Shown here one piece after another: positions 1 to 8,026 of a stretch of 64,000 nucleotides of DNA. The notes beneath the pieces are model-generated. The model did no database searches, was not told the origin of the DNA, and worked only from the letters and a program-made list of their open reading frames with translations. The stretch is from the NCBI RefSeq assembly GCF_027359675.1, contig NZ_CP114786.1:1740501-1804500 (forward strand), in the 5' to 3' direction. The stretch is from Roseibium sp. Sym1 (GTDB lineage Bacteria > Pseudomonadota > Alphaproteobacteria > Rhizobiales > Stappiaceae). The first letter of the stretch is position 1, and the number at the start of each line of letters is the position of its first letter. The position numbers and the translations under genes are program-made.

Positions 1-711
1 CTGTTTTCCCCCGTGATGCTGCTGCCGCGCCGGTGGGGATGGTGGGTGGTGCCAACCTGGTCGAGGATCCTGCAACTGCTGATGCGGGTGTTTGCGGGCA
101 TCCGGGTCGAGGTTCGGGGTAAGGAAAACCTGCCCGAGGGCGGTTTCATCGCGGCCATGAAACACCAGTCCGCATGGGAAACCGTTGCGATGATCCCGCT
201 CTTCACCAGTCCGACGTTCATTTTGAAGCGGGAGTTGCGCTGGATTCCGATTTTCGGCTGGTACACGGCCAAGTTCAAGCAGATCCCGATCAACCGGGGC
301 AAACGGTCCGAAGCGCTGGCGGCCATGATGGAAGCGGCCAAGGAAGCGATCGCGGAAAAGCGCCAGATCCTGATCTTTCCGGAAGGTACACGCCGGCCTG
401 CCGGTGCCGAGCCGAAGTACAAGTTCGGCATCGCCCATCTCTACCGCGACCTGAAATGTCCGGTGGTACCGATCGCCCATAATGCGGGCCTCTATTGGCC
501 GCGGTCGTCCTGGACGGTCCATCCGGGAACCGTGATCGTGGAAATCCTGCCGCCGATCGAGGCAGGTCTGAAGCCGGATGCCTTTTACCAGCGCATGGTG
601 TCCGACATCGAAACGGCAAGCGACCGTCTGCTTGAGGAAGCCCGCCAGGCAAGACGGCCGTCGCCGGTCCTCGACCAGGTGGATGCGCGCAGGCAGGCTC
701 AGGCCGGTTAA
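1..711 (+). CDS. plsC: 1-acyl-sn-glycerol-3-phosphate acyltransferase, 5' end outside window
   Basis: Lysophospholipid acyltransferase that adds the second acyl chain to lysophosphatidic acid at the inner membrane. Counting from the GTG at 13, the catalytic block is HQSAWE (H51, E56, the HX4E variant of HX4D) and the acceptor-binding block is FPEGTRR (122-128). The reading frame stays open upstream of 13 to the window edge (LFSP precedes the GTG) and family members usually carry an N-terminal membrane helix of about 20 residues, so I read this as a 5'-truncated gene, not as a GTG start at 13. The product is hydrophobic at its visible N-terminus (MLLPRRWGWWVVP). The family call is sure; the start lies outside the window. 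Confidence 0.93.
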   Translation: MFSPVMLLPRRWGWWVVPTWSRILQLLMRVFAGIRVEVRGKENLPEGGFIAAMKHQSAWETVAMIPLFTSPTFILKRELRWIPIFGWYTAKFKQIPINRGKRSEALAAMMEAAKEAIAEKRQILIFPEGTRRPAGAEPKYKFGIAHLYRDLKCPVVPIAHNAGLYWPRSSWTVHPGTVIVEILPPIEAGLKPDAFYQRMVSDIETASDRLLEEARQARRPSPVLDQVDARRQAQAG

Positions 712-1025
712 GCGCGTGAACGCATGAAGTCCTGCGGCAGATGGCGCGGGGCGCCCGCCGGGGGAGAATGATGTCCGTATGCGCTTTCACACGGATGGTG
801 CTTCCCGGGACGGTATTTCAAGTAAAAAATAAGTAACTCACAAAACACGGGGCTGTGATTTCTTTTATTTGTAATAACTTTTCCTTCACAGGCGAGTTAT
901 GACTATTTTTTGTTTGTATAAACTTCCCATATTCGGTGTGTCACGACGTATACCGGTCAGATGAGGCCGCTCAGCAAGAAAGAAGAGTGGTTCTGTCCGG
1001 TCAAACCAACACACGGAGCTTTAAC
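712..1025. other. 314-bp intergenic region with an AT-rich dyad
   Basis: No gene is supported here. Positions 821-935 are strongly AT-rich compared with the surrounding high-GC sequence and probably hold the promoter of the small exported protein that starts at 1026. They contain a nested inverted repeat, described separately. The apparent ORFs crossing this stretch on the minus strand are shadows of plsC. Confidence 0.6.
834..899. promoter_or_regulatory. Nested inverted repeat in AT-rich promoter region
   Basis: TAACTC (834-839) pairs with GAGTTA (894-899), and inside it CTGTGA (853-858) pairs with TCACAG (886-891). The arms enclose a T-rich core. The block lies about 130 bp upstream of the small exported protein gene at 1026. 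It could be a regulator-binding dyad or a structured leader; no known operator is recognised. Confidence 0.35.
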
Positions 1026-1397
1026 ATGCGTACAACCAGAAAAATTATCGCCACCTTGCTGACGGCCGGCGTCGTTTCCAGCGCTGCGATCGGGTCGGCA
1101 TTTGCGGATTTCCCGCGCCAGGCCTATGGCGACTTGTCCGGCGACGAACCCGTGTCCGTCCGTCAGATGCAGATTGCCAATGAAAAGGCCCTGCGCGCCG
1201 CGCGCGGCAATCGTGTCCAGATTGTCAAACCTTCTGCGACCGCGGATTTCCCCCGCCAGGCCTACGGCGACCTCAACGGTGAAGAAAGGGTGCCCGTGCG
1301 CGAGCTGACGAATGCCAGGCAGGGCGGCAATGTCCTGATCCTGCCTTTCCTGGGCGATTGGAACGGCACTGCCAAGGCCGGTTTTCCGCACCACTGA
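1026..1397 (+). CDS. Small exported protein with duplicated DFPRQAYGDL motif
   Basis: A 123-residue protein with a signal peptide (MRTTRK, then a hydrophobic stretch ending near SAFA at about residues 24-27), so it is probably periplasmic or secreted. The mature part carries the same motif twice: ADFPRQAYGDLSGDE at about 28-42 and ADFPRQAYGDLNGEE at about 74-88, separated by about 30 residues. The ATG at 1026 is chosen because it opens the signal peptide and has GGAG at 1015-1018; the longer frame upstream has no signal peptide. The gene stands alone, with its own AT-rich upstream region and a strong terminator directly downstream, so it looks like an independently expressed gene. I do not recognise the family and assign no function. 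Confidence 0.8.
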   Translation: MRTTRKIIATLLTAGVVSSAAIGSAFADFPRQAYGDLSGDEPVSVRQMQIANEKALRAARGNRVQIVKPSATADFPRQAYGDLNGEERVPVRELTNARQGGNVLILPFLGDWNGTAKAGFPHH

Positions 1398-1422
1398 CGG
1401 CGCGACACGATCGTTGAAAAAG

Positions 1423-1456
1423 AAAGGGCCGTGCATTGCGCACGGCCTTTCTTGTT
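1423..1456 (+). terminator. Rho-independent terminator of the small exported protein gene
   Basis: GGCCGTGC pairs with GCACGGCC around the loop ATTGC, extended by A/T pairs and followed by TTTCTTGTTT. It starts 26 bp after the stop codon at 1397. The A-rich left flank could let it act in both directions, also serving the convergent gene ending at 1513. Confidence 0.8.
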
Positions 1457-1512
1457 TGCGGTCCGCACGGTTTCCGGCCGGGCACGCCGCGCAAGATCCC
1501 GCACGGCGGATT

Positions 1513-2043
1513 TCAGTTTTCGGGCAGGCCCTTGAGGCGGTCCGCCAGCCAGGCCAGCCCGGTGTCCCGGATGCCCATCTCCGCCAGGTGAGCCGCGGTG
1601 TTGATGATATATTCGGGGTTCTCGCCTGATTTTCCGACGGCCCCCCTCACGATTTCAAGCTGATCTTCCAGCGGCAGTGCGCCGGCATATTGCTGATGGC
1701 TGTGGTCGACCATGTAGACCAGGGCCTGGACCTTCTCGCCACTGTCGAATTCGATATGATGATGGTGTTCCTTGTAGACCATGGTGGTCTGTTCACGCGC
1801 GCGCAGATAGTCCAGCACCTGTGGCCAGATATCTTCGGCAACCTGGTAGGCAATGCCCTGGCAGGCGCCGCCATTGTCCAGCCCGAACACCAGTCCCGGC
1901 CGTTCCTGGGTGCCGCGATGGACCCAGGAATAGACGCAGAGCGACCGGTGAGCGCCCCTCAAAAGGGCCCGTTCCGCACGCAGGAAGTCAAATCCGGGGT
2001 TCCACATCAAAGACCCGTAGCCAAAGACCCAAAAATCGCTCAT
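1513..2043 (-). CDS. ChaC-like gamma-glutamylcyclotransferase
   Basis: 176 residues. The N-terminal YGSLMW (9-14) is the glycine-rich loop of the gamma-glutamylcyclotransferase fold. The HRGTQERPG block (42-50) and the QGIAYQV block follow the ChaC branch, in which the enzyme splits glutathione into 5-oxoproline and Cys-Gly in the cytosol. The likely catalytic glutamate is E84 in YLRAREQ. The start is the ATG at 2043 (MSDFWVFGYG); an 18-residue extension in the longer frame has no family resemblance. The gene is convergent with the exported protein gene and divergent from the DUF2125 gene at 2181. Whether glutathione or another gamma-glutamyl amine is the real substrate cannot be read from sequence. 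Confidence 0.87.
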   Translation of the reverse strand: MSDFWVFGYGSLMWNPGFDFLRAERALLRGAHRSLCVYSWVHRGTQERPGLVFGLDNGGACQGIAYQVAEDIWPQVLDYLRAREQTTMVYKEHHHHIEFDSGEKVQALVYMVDHSHQQYAGALPLEDQLEIVRGAVGKSGENPEYIINTAAHLAEMGIRDTGLAWLADRLKGLPEN

Positions 2044-2180
2044 ATCGTCCTGTCTCTTGTTCCCGCTGATGCGGAGATAACAAGCCGCACCGGCCAATTC
2101 AATGGCGCCTTCGATGCTGCGCGTTTGTGCCGGAACCGATAAACTCGAAGCCGGAACCCTCTACAAGGAATCGCTGATCC

Positions 2181-3230
2181 GTGTCCGAAACCGAACCCAA
2201 ACCACCGAAGCCCTCGAGGCGGGGCTACATTCTGCTGATCGTCGCGTTGGTGGTCGTCATCGTGGGCTGGTCGGCCGCCTGGCTCTACGGCCGGTCCGTG
2301 CTGGCCGGACAGCTCGACCTGCAGATGCAACGGATGGCGGGACAGGGCCTCGACCTGACATGCGCCGATCTTGGTATTGCCGGTTTTCCATTCCGTTATG
2401 AAGTCGCCTGCAGCGACATGCAGAGCGCGGACCGCAGGGGGACAACGGGCTCGCTCGGCGGCCTGAACGCTGTCGCCCTGGTCTACAATCCCTGGCATGT
2501 GATCCTGGAGGCACGGTCGCCGGCCGCGATGGCGGCGCCGGTCACAGGCCTGACCGGGGATGTCAGCTGGGAAACCGCCCGGGCCAGCGTGAAATTTTCA
2601 GAAAGTGCCCTGGGGGCGCTGGATGCGGTCGTCGACAAGCCGGAGGCTGCCTTCGGGACCATGATCTCCGCGGGGCGGTTTTCTGCCGACAAGGCCGAAA
2701 TTCATCTGCGCGAAGCGCCGGACACCCAGGGGATGCTCGAGGGGTTCGTCACGATCGACAGACTTGCGCTGAACTCCGTGCCGGAACTCGATCAGACCCT
2801 GATGCTGCGTGGCCATGTCAGGATCGATGGCGGCATGGTGCTGTTGGCCGGCGCGGATCTTTTCTCGCTGGTACAGGCGCAAGGCGGAGAGCTTCCCGTC
2901 AGGCTGATGCTTGCGGAGGCGGTGCTTGGGCAGAGCAACGCGGCTGCCAGCGGCGATCTCGTCCTTGCGGGTGACGGGACGGTGTCCGGGACGCTTGAAG
3001 TGACAGTCGGCAACGCCGAGGCGCTGTTGCAGTCCCTGCGGCCTCTGTTTGCACCCGGAGACCAGACCTTTGCGCTGCTTGAAGGCGTTGTCAAAAGCCT
3101 CGACGCGGCGGCGACCGAGGTCGACGGCGTCCGGTCCATCAAGATCCCGGTTACAGTGACCAGTGGCCTTGTCCAGGTCGGTCTCCTGCCCGTGGCCCGG
3201 ATCCCGCCGCTCTTTCCCGCCGGTATCTGA
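2181..3230 (+). CDS. DUF2125 family envelope protein
   Basis: 349 residues starting at GTG 2181. A short basic-proline N-terminus (SETEPKPPKPSRRG) is followed by one membrane segment at about 15-38, then a large region predicted to be periplasmic. The blocks PFRYEVACSDM and YNPWHVILEARSP are characteristic of DUF2125, a family common in alphaproteobacteria, of unknown function and resembling AsmA-like envelope proteins in general plan. The divergent neighbour is the ChaC-like gene; downstream is a convergent acetyltransferase. Family assignment is firm, function unknown. Confidence 0.85.
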   Translation: MSETEPKPPKPSRRGYILLIVALVVVIVGWSAAWLYGRSVLAGQLDLQMQRMAGQGLDLTCADLGIAGFPFRYEVACSDMQSADRRGTTGSLGGLNAVALVYNPWHVILEARSPAAMAAPVTGLTGDVSWETARASVKFSESALGALDAVVDKPEAAFGTMISAGRFSADKAEIHLREAPDTQGMLEGFVTIDRLALNSVPELDQTLMLRGHVRIDGGMVLLAGADLFSLVQAQGGELPVRLMLAEAVLGQSNAAASGDLVLAGDGTVSGTLEVTVGNAEALLQSLRPLFAPGDQTFALLEGVVKSLDAAATEVDGVRSIKIPVTVTSGLVQVGLLPVARIPPLFPAGI

Positions 3231-3341
3231 GAGGATCAGCCGAGACGGCTGCGGGTCGCCTGGTGCGTCAGCACCCGTGTGGCCACCGGATTTCTTCCCG
3301 GGAGCACACGGGGGGCGCCTGGACTACGATACCGGTTCAGC

Positions 3342-3803
3342 CTAGTCGCCCGCGATGCGGTCGATCGGGATGACGTAGCTCTTGCGGTGGTCCGGCTCGG
3401 CGATTTTTTCATAAAGTGCGACGGCCGGCGTGTTCTTGCCCGGCACGAGCCAGCGCAGGTGAAGCCAGCCACGTCTTTGTCCCTCGCTCACCAGGGATTC
3501 GATCATCTTTCGCCCGATGCCCTTGTTGCGGTGGTCCGGATGCACATAGATGTCGTCGAGCTGGCCGATGCGCAGCCCGGTGATCAACTCGGGCAGGTCG
3601 AAATAGACGGCGAATCCGACCAGTTCACCGCCGCTCTCGGCACCGATCACCTCGGCGGTTTTGTCCGCCAGGATGCGTTCGGCGTAATACTCGTCCGGCC
3701 TGCGAGGGGCTCCGCGTTTGAGAGCCTGGGCGTTTTCGGCGATGAGCGGTGCAAGCTGATGGGCATCATCCAGCCCGAGAGCCCTGATCTGCGGTGTTGT
3801 CAT
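3342..3803 (-). CDS. GNAT family N-acetyltransferase
   Basis: 153 residues. The acetyl-CoA binding motif A is clear: QLDDIYVHPDHRNKGIGRKM, with the R/Q-x-x-G-x-G/A signature as RNKGIG. The C-terminal VALYEKIAEPDHRKSY matches motif B, where the tyrosine commonly acts as general acid. Start ATG 3803 is preferred over the frame start at 3842 because GGGGA lies five bases upstream and the product then begins directly with the GNAT beta-strand (MTTPQIRAL). It is convergent with the DUF2125 gene. The acceptor substrate is not deducible. Confidence 0.87.
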   Translation of the reverse strand: MTTPQIRALGLDDAHQLAPLIAENAQALKRGAPRRPDEYYAERILADKTAEVIGAESGGELVGFAVYFDLPELITGLRIGQLDDIYVHPDHRNKGIGRKMIESLVSEGQRRGWLHLRWLVPGKNTPAVALYEKIAEPDHRKSYVIPIDRIAGD

Positions 3804-3983
3804 GTAATCCCCGGAAAGAAAATCGACTGAGGTTCGGCACACAATGTCCTGAAACAGGATCGGGATTCAAGGACAACGATCAAATATGATTTGCGTCATG
3901 ACCGGCGCCAGCGCCTGCTTTCGCTCTTTCGCCCCTTGTCATTTCATGCAATGAGCGATGTCGACAAGACACGGAAGGGTGAC

Positions 3984-4880
3984 ATGACGGAAACAGGCAG
4001 GCTCAAGGCAACGGGAATCGGACTGAGCGCGGTGCTGATGTGGGCGACTCTCGGACTGTTTGGCGCCGGATCAGGCAACGTGCCGCCTTTCCTGTTGAAC
4101 ACGCTCTGTTTCGGCTTTTCCGGCCTTCTGGCCCTGGCGTGGCTGCTCGTGACCGGAAAAACGCGCCTGCTGCGCCAACCGATCGGTGTCTGGGCCTTCG
4201 GAACATTCGGGCTGTTCGGCTTCCATTTCTTCTATTTCACCGCAATCCGGAACGCACCGCCGGTCGAAGCCAACCTGATCAACTACACCTGGCCCTTGCT
4301 GATCGTTCTGTTTTCCGCCCTGTTACCGGGTGAAAAGCTGCGGCTGCACCACATTCTCGGCACCGTGCTCGGTCTTGCCGGCGCGGTCCTGCTGATCACC
4401 GGCGGGGAAGGTGTCGAGTTCGCCGGCGGATCCATGCTCGGCTATGGAGCCGCGGTGGCCTCCTGCCTGTTCTGGTCGAGCTACTCGGTGCTGTCGCGCC
4501 GTCTTGGCGCGGTGCCGACCGAAGCCGTGGCAGGCTTTTGCCTGATGACGGCGCTGTTGTCCGGCGTCTGTCATCTCCTGCTTGAGGAAACGGTCTGGCC
4601 CGCGGCACCGCTGCAATGGGCCTCTGTCCTGGCCCTGGCGGCCTTTCCGGTTGGGCTTGCCTTCTTCACCTGGGACATCGGCGTCAAGCGCGGGGATATC
4701 CAGGTCCTGGGCGCGGCCGCCTATTCCGCACCGCTGCTGTCCACGCTGCTTCTGATCGCGTTCGGCTTCGGTGCCCTGACCCTTTCCGTCGGCATTGCGT
4801 GTCTTGCAATCACGCTCGGCGCCGTGATCGCTGCCAAGGACATGATCTTCAGATCTCCGGCGAAACGGGCCAAGAGCTGA
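3984..4880 (+). CDS. EamA/DMT-family exporter
   Basis: 298 residues, almost entirely hydrophobic, with the two EamA repeats of five membrane helices each that define the drug/metabolite transporter superfamily. Marker segments include AIRNAPPVEANLINYTWPLL in the first repeat and YSAPLLSTLLLIAFG in the second. Members export amino acids or other metabolites at the inner membrane; the wording of the repeats is closest to YddG-like aromatic amino-acid exporters, but substrate is inference. The start at 3984 has AAGGGTG seven bases upstream; the longer frame from 3891 adds a charged stretch with no helix. Confidence 0.87.
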   Translation: MTETGRLKATGIGLSAVLMWATLGLFGAGSGNVPPFLLNTLCFGFSGLLALAWLLVTGKTRLLRQPIGVWAFGTFGLFGFHFFYFTAIRNAPPVEANLINYTWPLLIVLFSALLPGEKLRLHHILGTVLGLAGAVLLITGGEGVEFAGGSMLGYGAAVASCLFWSSYSVLSRRLGAVPTEAVAGFCLMTALLSGVCHLLLEETVWPAAPLQWASVLALAAFPVGLAFFTWDIGVKRGDIQVLGAAAYSAPLLSTLLLIAFGFGALTLSVGIACLAITLGAVIAAKDMIFRSPAKRAKS

Positions 4881-4985
4881 TGTGACCCTTTTCCGGGGCC
4901 GTTCCCCCTTCGGCGAATTCCCCTGCATGCTGCGATCCTCTAGGTTGTCGGGAAATTCGTTCTCTTCAGCTCCAGGGATCGTTCC

Positions 4986-5870
4986 ATGACGTCACAGCTC
5001 AGACCCCGCCGTTCCGCACTCTACATGCCAGGTTCCAACCAGCGCGCGCTGGAAAAGGCGAAGACGCTGGACGTGGATTGCCTGCTGCTCGACCTGGAAG
5101 ACGCCGTTGCGCCCGACGCAAAGGACCTTGCCCGCGACCAGATTGTTGCGGCGGTCTCTGCCGGCGGCTACGGCCAGCGGGAAGTGGTCATACGCGTCAA
5201 CGGGCCCGATACGCCCTGGGGCGAACAGGACCTCGCCGCCGCGGTCAAGGCCGGTCCGGACGCGATCCTGGTGCCGAAGGTCAATTCTCCCGCCGACTTG
5301 CAGCTGGTCGCGCACAAGCTTTCCGTTCTGGGTGCCTCCGAGAAGGTGAAGCTCTGGGCGATGATGGAGACGCCGGAGGCAATGCTGAACGCCGGTGCCA
5401 TCGGCGCCTGCGGCAGGGATCCGGCCGTGCGGCTGTCCTGCTTCGTCATGGGCACCAATGATCTCGCCAAGGAAACCCGTGCGCGCCTCACGCCCGGCCG
5501 CGCGGCGATGACGCCCTGGCTGATGACCTGCGTTGCCGCGGCCCGGTTCGGCGGCATCGACATCCTGGACGGCGTCTACAACGCGTTTCAGGACGAAGAC
5601 GGCTTCGCCGCGGAATGCGCGCAGGGCGTCGACATGGGCATGGACGGCAAGACGCTGATCCACCCCAAGCAGATCGGCCCCTGCCACGCCGCCTTCAGCC
5701 CGTCCGAGGACGAGGTTGCCTGGGCGCGGCTGATCAACGCCGAATTCGACAAGCCGGAAAACGCGTCCAAGGGCGCAATTCAGGTGGACGGCAAGATGGT
5801 GGAGCGGCTACATGCGGAGATGGGCAAGCGGGTGATCGCCATCGCCGACGCCATCGCGGCCCGTTCCTGA
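4986..5870 (+). CDS. HpcH/HpaI aldolase family, CitE-like acyl-CoA lyase
   Basis: 294 residues. The N-terminal RRSALYMPGSNQRALEKA and the metal- and CoA-binding block CLLLDLEDAVAPDAK are typical of citrate lyase beta-like proteins. The C-terminal DGKTLIHPKQI is the conserved block near the active site. No citrate lyase alpha or gamma genes are nearby, so this is one of the stand-alone CitE-like enzymes, which act as malyl-, beta-methylmalyl- or citramalyl-CoA lyases or thioesterases. It probably forms an operon with the DUF1737 gene 19 bp downstream. Confidence 0.87.
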   Translation: MTSQLRPRRSALYMPGSNQRALEKAKTLDVDCLLLDLEDAVAPDAKDLARDQIVAAVSAGGYGQREVVIRVNGPDTPWGEQDLAAAVKAGPDAILVPKVNSPADLQLVAHKLSVLGASEKVKLWAMMETPEAMLNAGAIGACGRDPAVRLSCFVMGTNDLAKETRARLTPGRAAMTPWLMTCVAAARFGGIDILDGVYNAFQDEDGFAAECAQGVDMGMDGKTLIHPKQIGPCHAAFSPSEDEVAWARLINAEFDKPENASKGAIQVDGKMVERLHAEMGKRVIAIADAIAARS

Positions 5871-5889
5871 GATCACAGCGAGTCTTTCC

Positions 5890-6093
5890 ATGAAACTCTA
5901 CCGCTTCATCACCGGTGTCGACGACAGCGAATTCTGCCACCGGGTGACCCAGGCCCTCAACAAGGGCTGGCAGCTCGCCGGCTCACCGTCCCTGACCTAC
6001 GATGCCACCCGCGGCGCCACCATCTGCGGCCAGGCGGTGACCAAGGAGGTCCCTGGGGATTATTCGCGGGACATGAAGCTCGGCGAATATTGA
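5890..6093 (+). CDS. DUF1737 small protein
   Basis: 67 residues. MKLYRFITGVDDSEFCHRV followed by NKGWQLAGSPSLTYD is the DUF1737 signature, a small cytosolic domain of unknown function. It follows the CitE-like gene after 19 bp in the same orientation, with no room for a separate promoter, so co-transcription is likely. Confidence 0.85.
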   Translation: MKLYRFITGVDDSEFCHRVTQALNKGWQLAGSPSLTYDATRGATICGQAVTKEVPGDYSRDMKLGEY

Positions 6094-6167
6094 TGTCGTG
6101 ATTGCTTGCCGGATAGTGCCGGTGTTTCTGCCTTGAATGCGGCGAGTCTGTTCAGGCATGTCCAAGC

Positions 6168-6944
6168 TTACCTGAGAACCGATGGTATTCGCAGACACGG
6201 CTGAAGGTAAGAAAGAATTGCAAGCAGAAAGCCTGAGCCCAAGCAGAAGGCCACGAACCAGGTGGAAAAAAGTGAGACGACCCAAAGCAGCATTGTCAAA
6301 AACAGCATCACGGCAACAGATAAGACTCTGATGACTGTTTTGGATACGAACTCCAGCGCGGATGTCGTTCCTGAAAAATATCCGCGCAGGTCCGAAACGA
6401 ACGGCAGACTGATCCGGAACAGAAGAGCCCACCAGAGGATGGTGAAGAACGTGACCACAGGTTCGCTGCAAATGCTCAAAAACTCGTACTTTGCGATTTC
6501 CCAAGGTGTGGCTTCTCGGACCGAGAATCCGAAAAATGTTGTTTCATAATCTGGATAGTTGATCGGTTTGCCATCTTTCTCGACAACCGCACCTGTTTCG
6601 AATCGTGGAGGGAGAGGTTGATAGAGCAAACCGTTGTGTGTGTCGTAGACAACGCAGCTCTCAATTCTTTTGTCTGACGCGCAAATAAGAAAAAGCGCTA
6701 CCGAAGTCGGGGTTGCGGCGCGAAGCCTGCCCTTTTTGTTGACGATGATAACCTGTTGCGGATCGGCAACGACGACACCGTCTCCATTGAGGATCTTGAG
6801 AAACAGCTTCTCGCCGTCGGGTCCGGAGAGCTCCAGCTGCTGCGTATAGTAAGGCGAATGAGCAAACGCGCTCGCGCAAAGACACAGATAGACGCAAACA
6901 GGCTGAAGAAAGAGCTTAGCGAGACGGCTTGATAAGTGGGGCAA
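6168..6944 (-). CDS. Unknown membrane protein with signal peptide
   Basis: 258 residues, not recognised. A signal peptide or first helix (LFLQPVCVYLCLCASAFA, about 11-28) precedes a hydrophilic domain to about residue 145. That domain holds two well-spaced cysteine segments (LICASDKRIESCVVYD) that could form a disulfide in the periplasm. At least three strongly hydrophobic segments follow, at about 160-180, 205-228 and 230-250. Base composition is visibly less GC-rich than the flanking genes, and the gene sits in the accessory patch at 6.1-8.0 kb beside a thiolase remnant, which together suggest acquired DNA. The domain order suggests a periplasmic sensor or binding domain anchored by helices, but I assign no function. 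Confidence 0.7.
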   Translation of the reverse strand: MPHLSSRLAKLFLQPVCVYLCLCASAFAHSPYYTQQLELSGPDGEKLFLKILNGDGVVVADPQQVIIVNKKGRLRAATPTSVALFLICASDKRIESCVVYDTHNGLLYQPLPPRFETGAVVEKDGKPINYPDYETTFFGFSVREATPWEIAKYEFLSICSEPVVTFFTILWWALLFRISLPFVSDLRGYFSGTTSALEFVSKTVIRVLSVAVMLFLTMLLWVVSLFSTWFVAFCLGSGFLLAILSYLQPCLRIPSVLR

Positions 6945-7179
6945 TGGACAAATCCGGATGAGGCATGAAGGTTTGATTCATGCTGGCGTCCAAGTTTGCA
7001 GGTGCCGTGCGGAAGGTTTGCAGAAACTGTGCATTCCCAAGAGCAAATTCAGCGCCATCAACCAGGTCTGCCGAATGGAGTTCACGACGCTGGATTGAGC
7101 CTAACACAGCCTCCACGATGACCGCGATTCCCTGATCGCCGCCGTTGCACATGCAGGGCCCGAACCGTGCATCTGCCGC
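6945..7179. pseudogene. Degraded 3' end of a thiolase gene and flanking junk
   Basis: Read on the minus strand, 7153-7100 encodes [16 protein letters not shown], which matches the C-terminus of the intact thiolase in this window ([17 protein letters not shown]). At DNA level 7111-7153 matches 8037-8079 in the same orientation at about 38 of 43 positions. The frame then runs on through unrelated sequence to 6916. I see no complete gene here; the open frame 6916-7152 is probably fortuitous. The stretch is a relic of a duplicated thiolase 3' end. Confidence 0.65.
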
Positions 7180-7875
7180 CTATTGAGCGCGCGATTGCTG
7201 CCTAAGAAGCTCCGAAAAGTCAGCCATGAAAGCCGAGAACTCGGTACCGAGGTAATGGTAGAGCTCTGACGTGCGGATCAGGCGCGCCATGGCCGGTTTT
7301 TCCGAGATATCGCCTTTGCCCAATTCCGTCTCGACCAGGATGTCGCTTGCGAGAAAGCCATCCAGGAGATGGCGCTCATAGTCCATCCAGAGATCCGCGG
7401 AACTGGAGTATTTGACGAAGTTGAACTGATCGGCGTTGGCTTGTGCATATTCTTCCTGCCACCATCGCCCGATCACGTAACCGATCTTGCTTGTTGCGCT
7501 CAAGGTCCCGGATCCTTGGATCCAGATCGCTTCGCGGGCCTGCAGCACCGGTTGTGCGGACCGGACGAACCCGGTTTCGTAGGAGTCCTCGACGAGACGC
7601 AGACGGAACAGTTCCCCGCTGACGTCATGCGCATTGAAGGCAACGACGCCACGTCGGCCCGGATAGGGGGCTGTCGTCAATTCGCAGCCAAGCTTTCGGT
7701 AGAGGCGTTCGACCTGTGGGACGACAACCGCATTCAGCGCGAGGTCCTCGACGATTGCGACAGGTCCCGGACAATAGGCCAAGGCTGTTCCCGCCATTGT
7801 CAGGCATCCCGCGAGGAGGCCGACAAGCCGGATGAATTGTAACAATCTGGACCTTTGCACCGAGGTTTCAGGCAT
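7180..7875 (-). CDS. Exported solute-binding-like protein
   Basis: 231 residues with a signal peptide (hydrophobic LVGLLAGCLTMAGTALA at about 18-34). The mature part resembles family-3 periplasmic solute-binding domains: a first lobe ending GRRGVVAFNAHD, a second lobe with SATSKIGYVIGRWWQEEY, and a closing HLLDGFLASDILVETELG with ELYHYL. No ABC permease or ATPase lies beside it, so a sensory or orphan binding role is possible. It is bracketed by the intact thiolase 3' end at 8025 and the thiolase relic at 7111-7153. Start ATG 7875 opens the basic n-region of the signal peptide. Confidence 0.75.
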   Translation of the reverse strand: MPETSVQRSRLLQFIRLVGLLAGCLTMAGTALAYCPGPVAIVEDLALNAVVVPQVERLYRKLGCELTTAPYPGRRGVVAFNAHDVSGELFRLRLVEDSYETGFVRSAQPVLQAREAIWIQGSGTLSATSKIGYVIGRWWQEEYAQANADQFNFVKYSSSADLWMDYERHLLDGFLASDILVETELGKGDISEKPAMARLIRTSELYHYLGTEFSAFMADFSELLRQQSRAQ

Positions 7876-8010
7876 GGTGCGCCAAGTATCACCGATTTTC
7901 CTTTGCCTGCAATAGAAAACGCCTGACTATTTAAAGATGTACTACCGTAAGCTGCACGGTTATATTGAAGCAGCCGCGCAAGTATTGGTTCACTTTCTTT
8001 TCCGGAAGTG

Positions 8011-8026
8011 GAAACACCAGTGTTTC
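8011..8026. repeat. Perfect inverted repeat at the thiolase stop codon
   Basis: GAAACAC, spacer CA, GTGTTTC. The thiolase stop codon (8025-8027) overlaps its right arm. There is no T-tract on the minus strand, so it is not a standard intrinsic terminator. It marks the junction between the intact thiolase and the inserted-looking segment. Confidence 0.5.

Noticed and set aside
6916..7152. 78-codon frame beginning with a thiolase-like C-terminus
   Set aside because: Only the first 16 codons match a thiolase and they match its last residues; the rest is unrelated. Treated as a gene relic.
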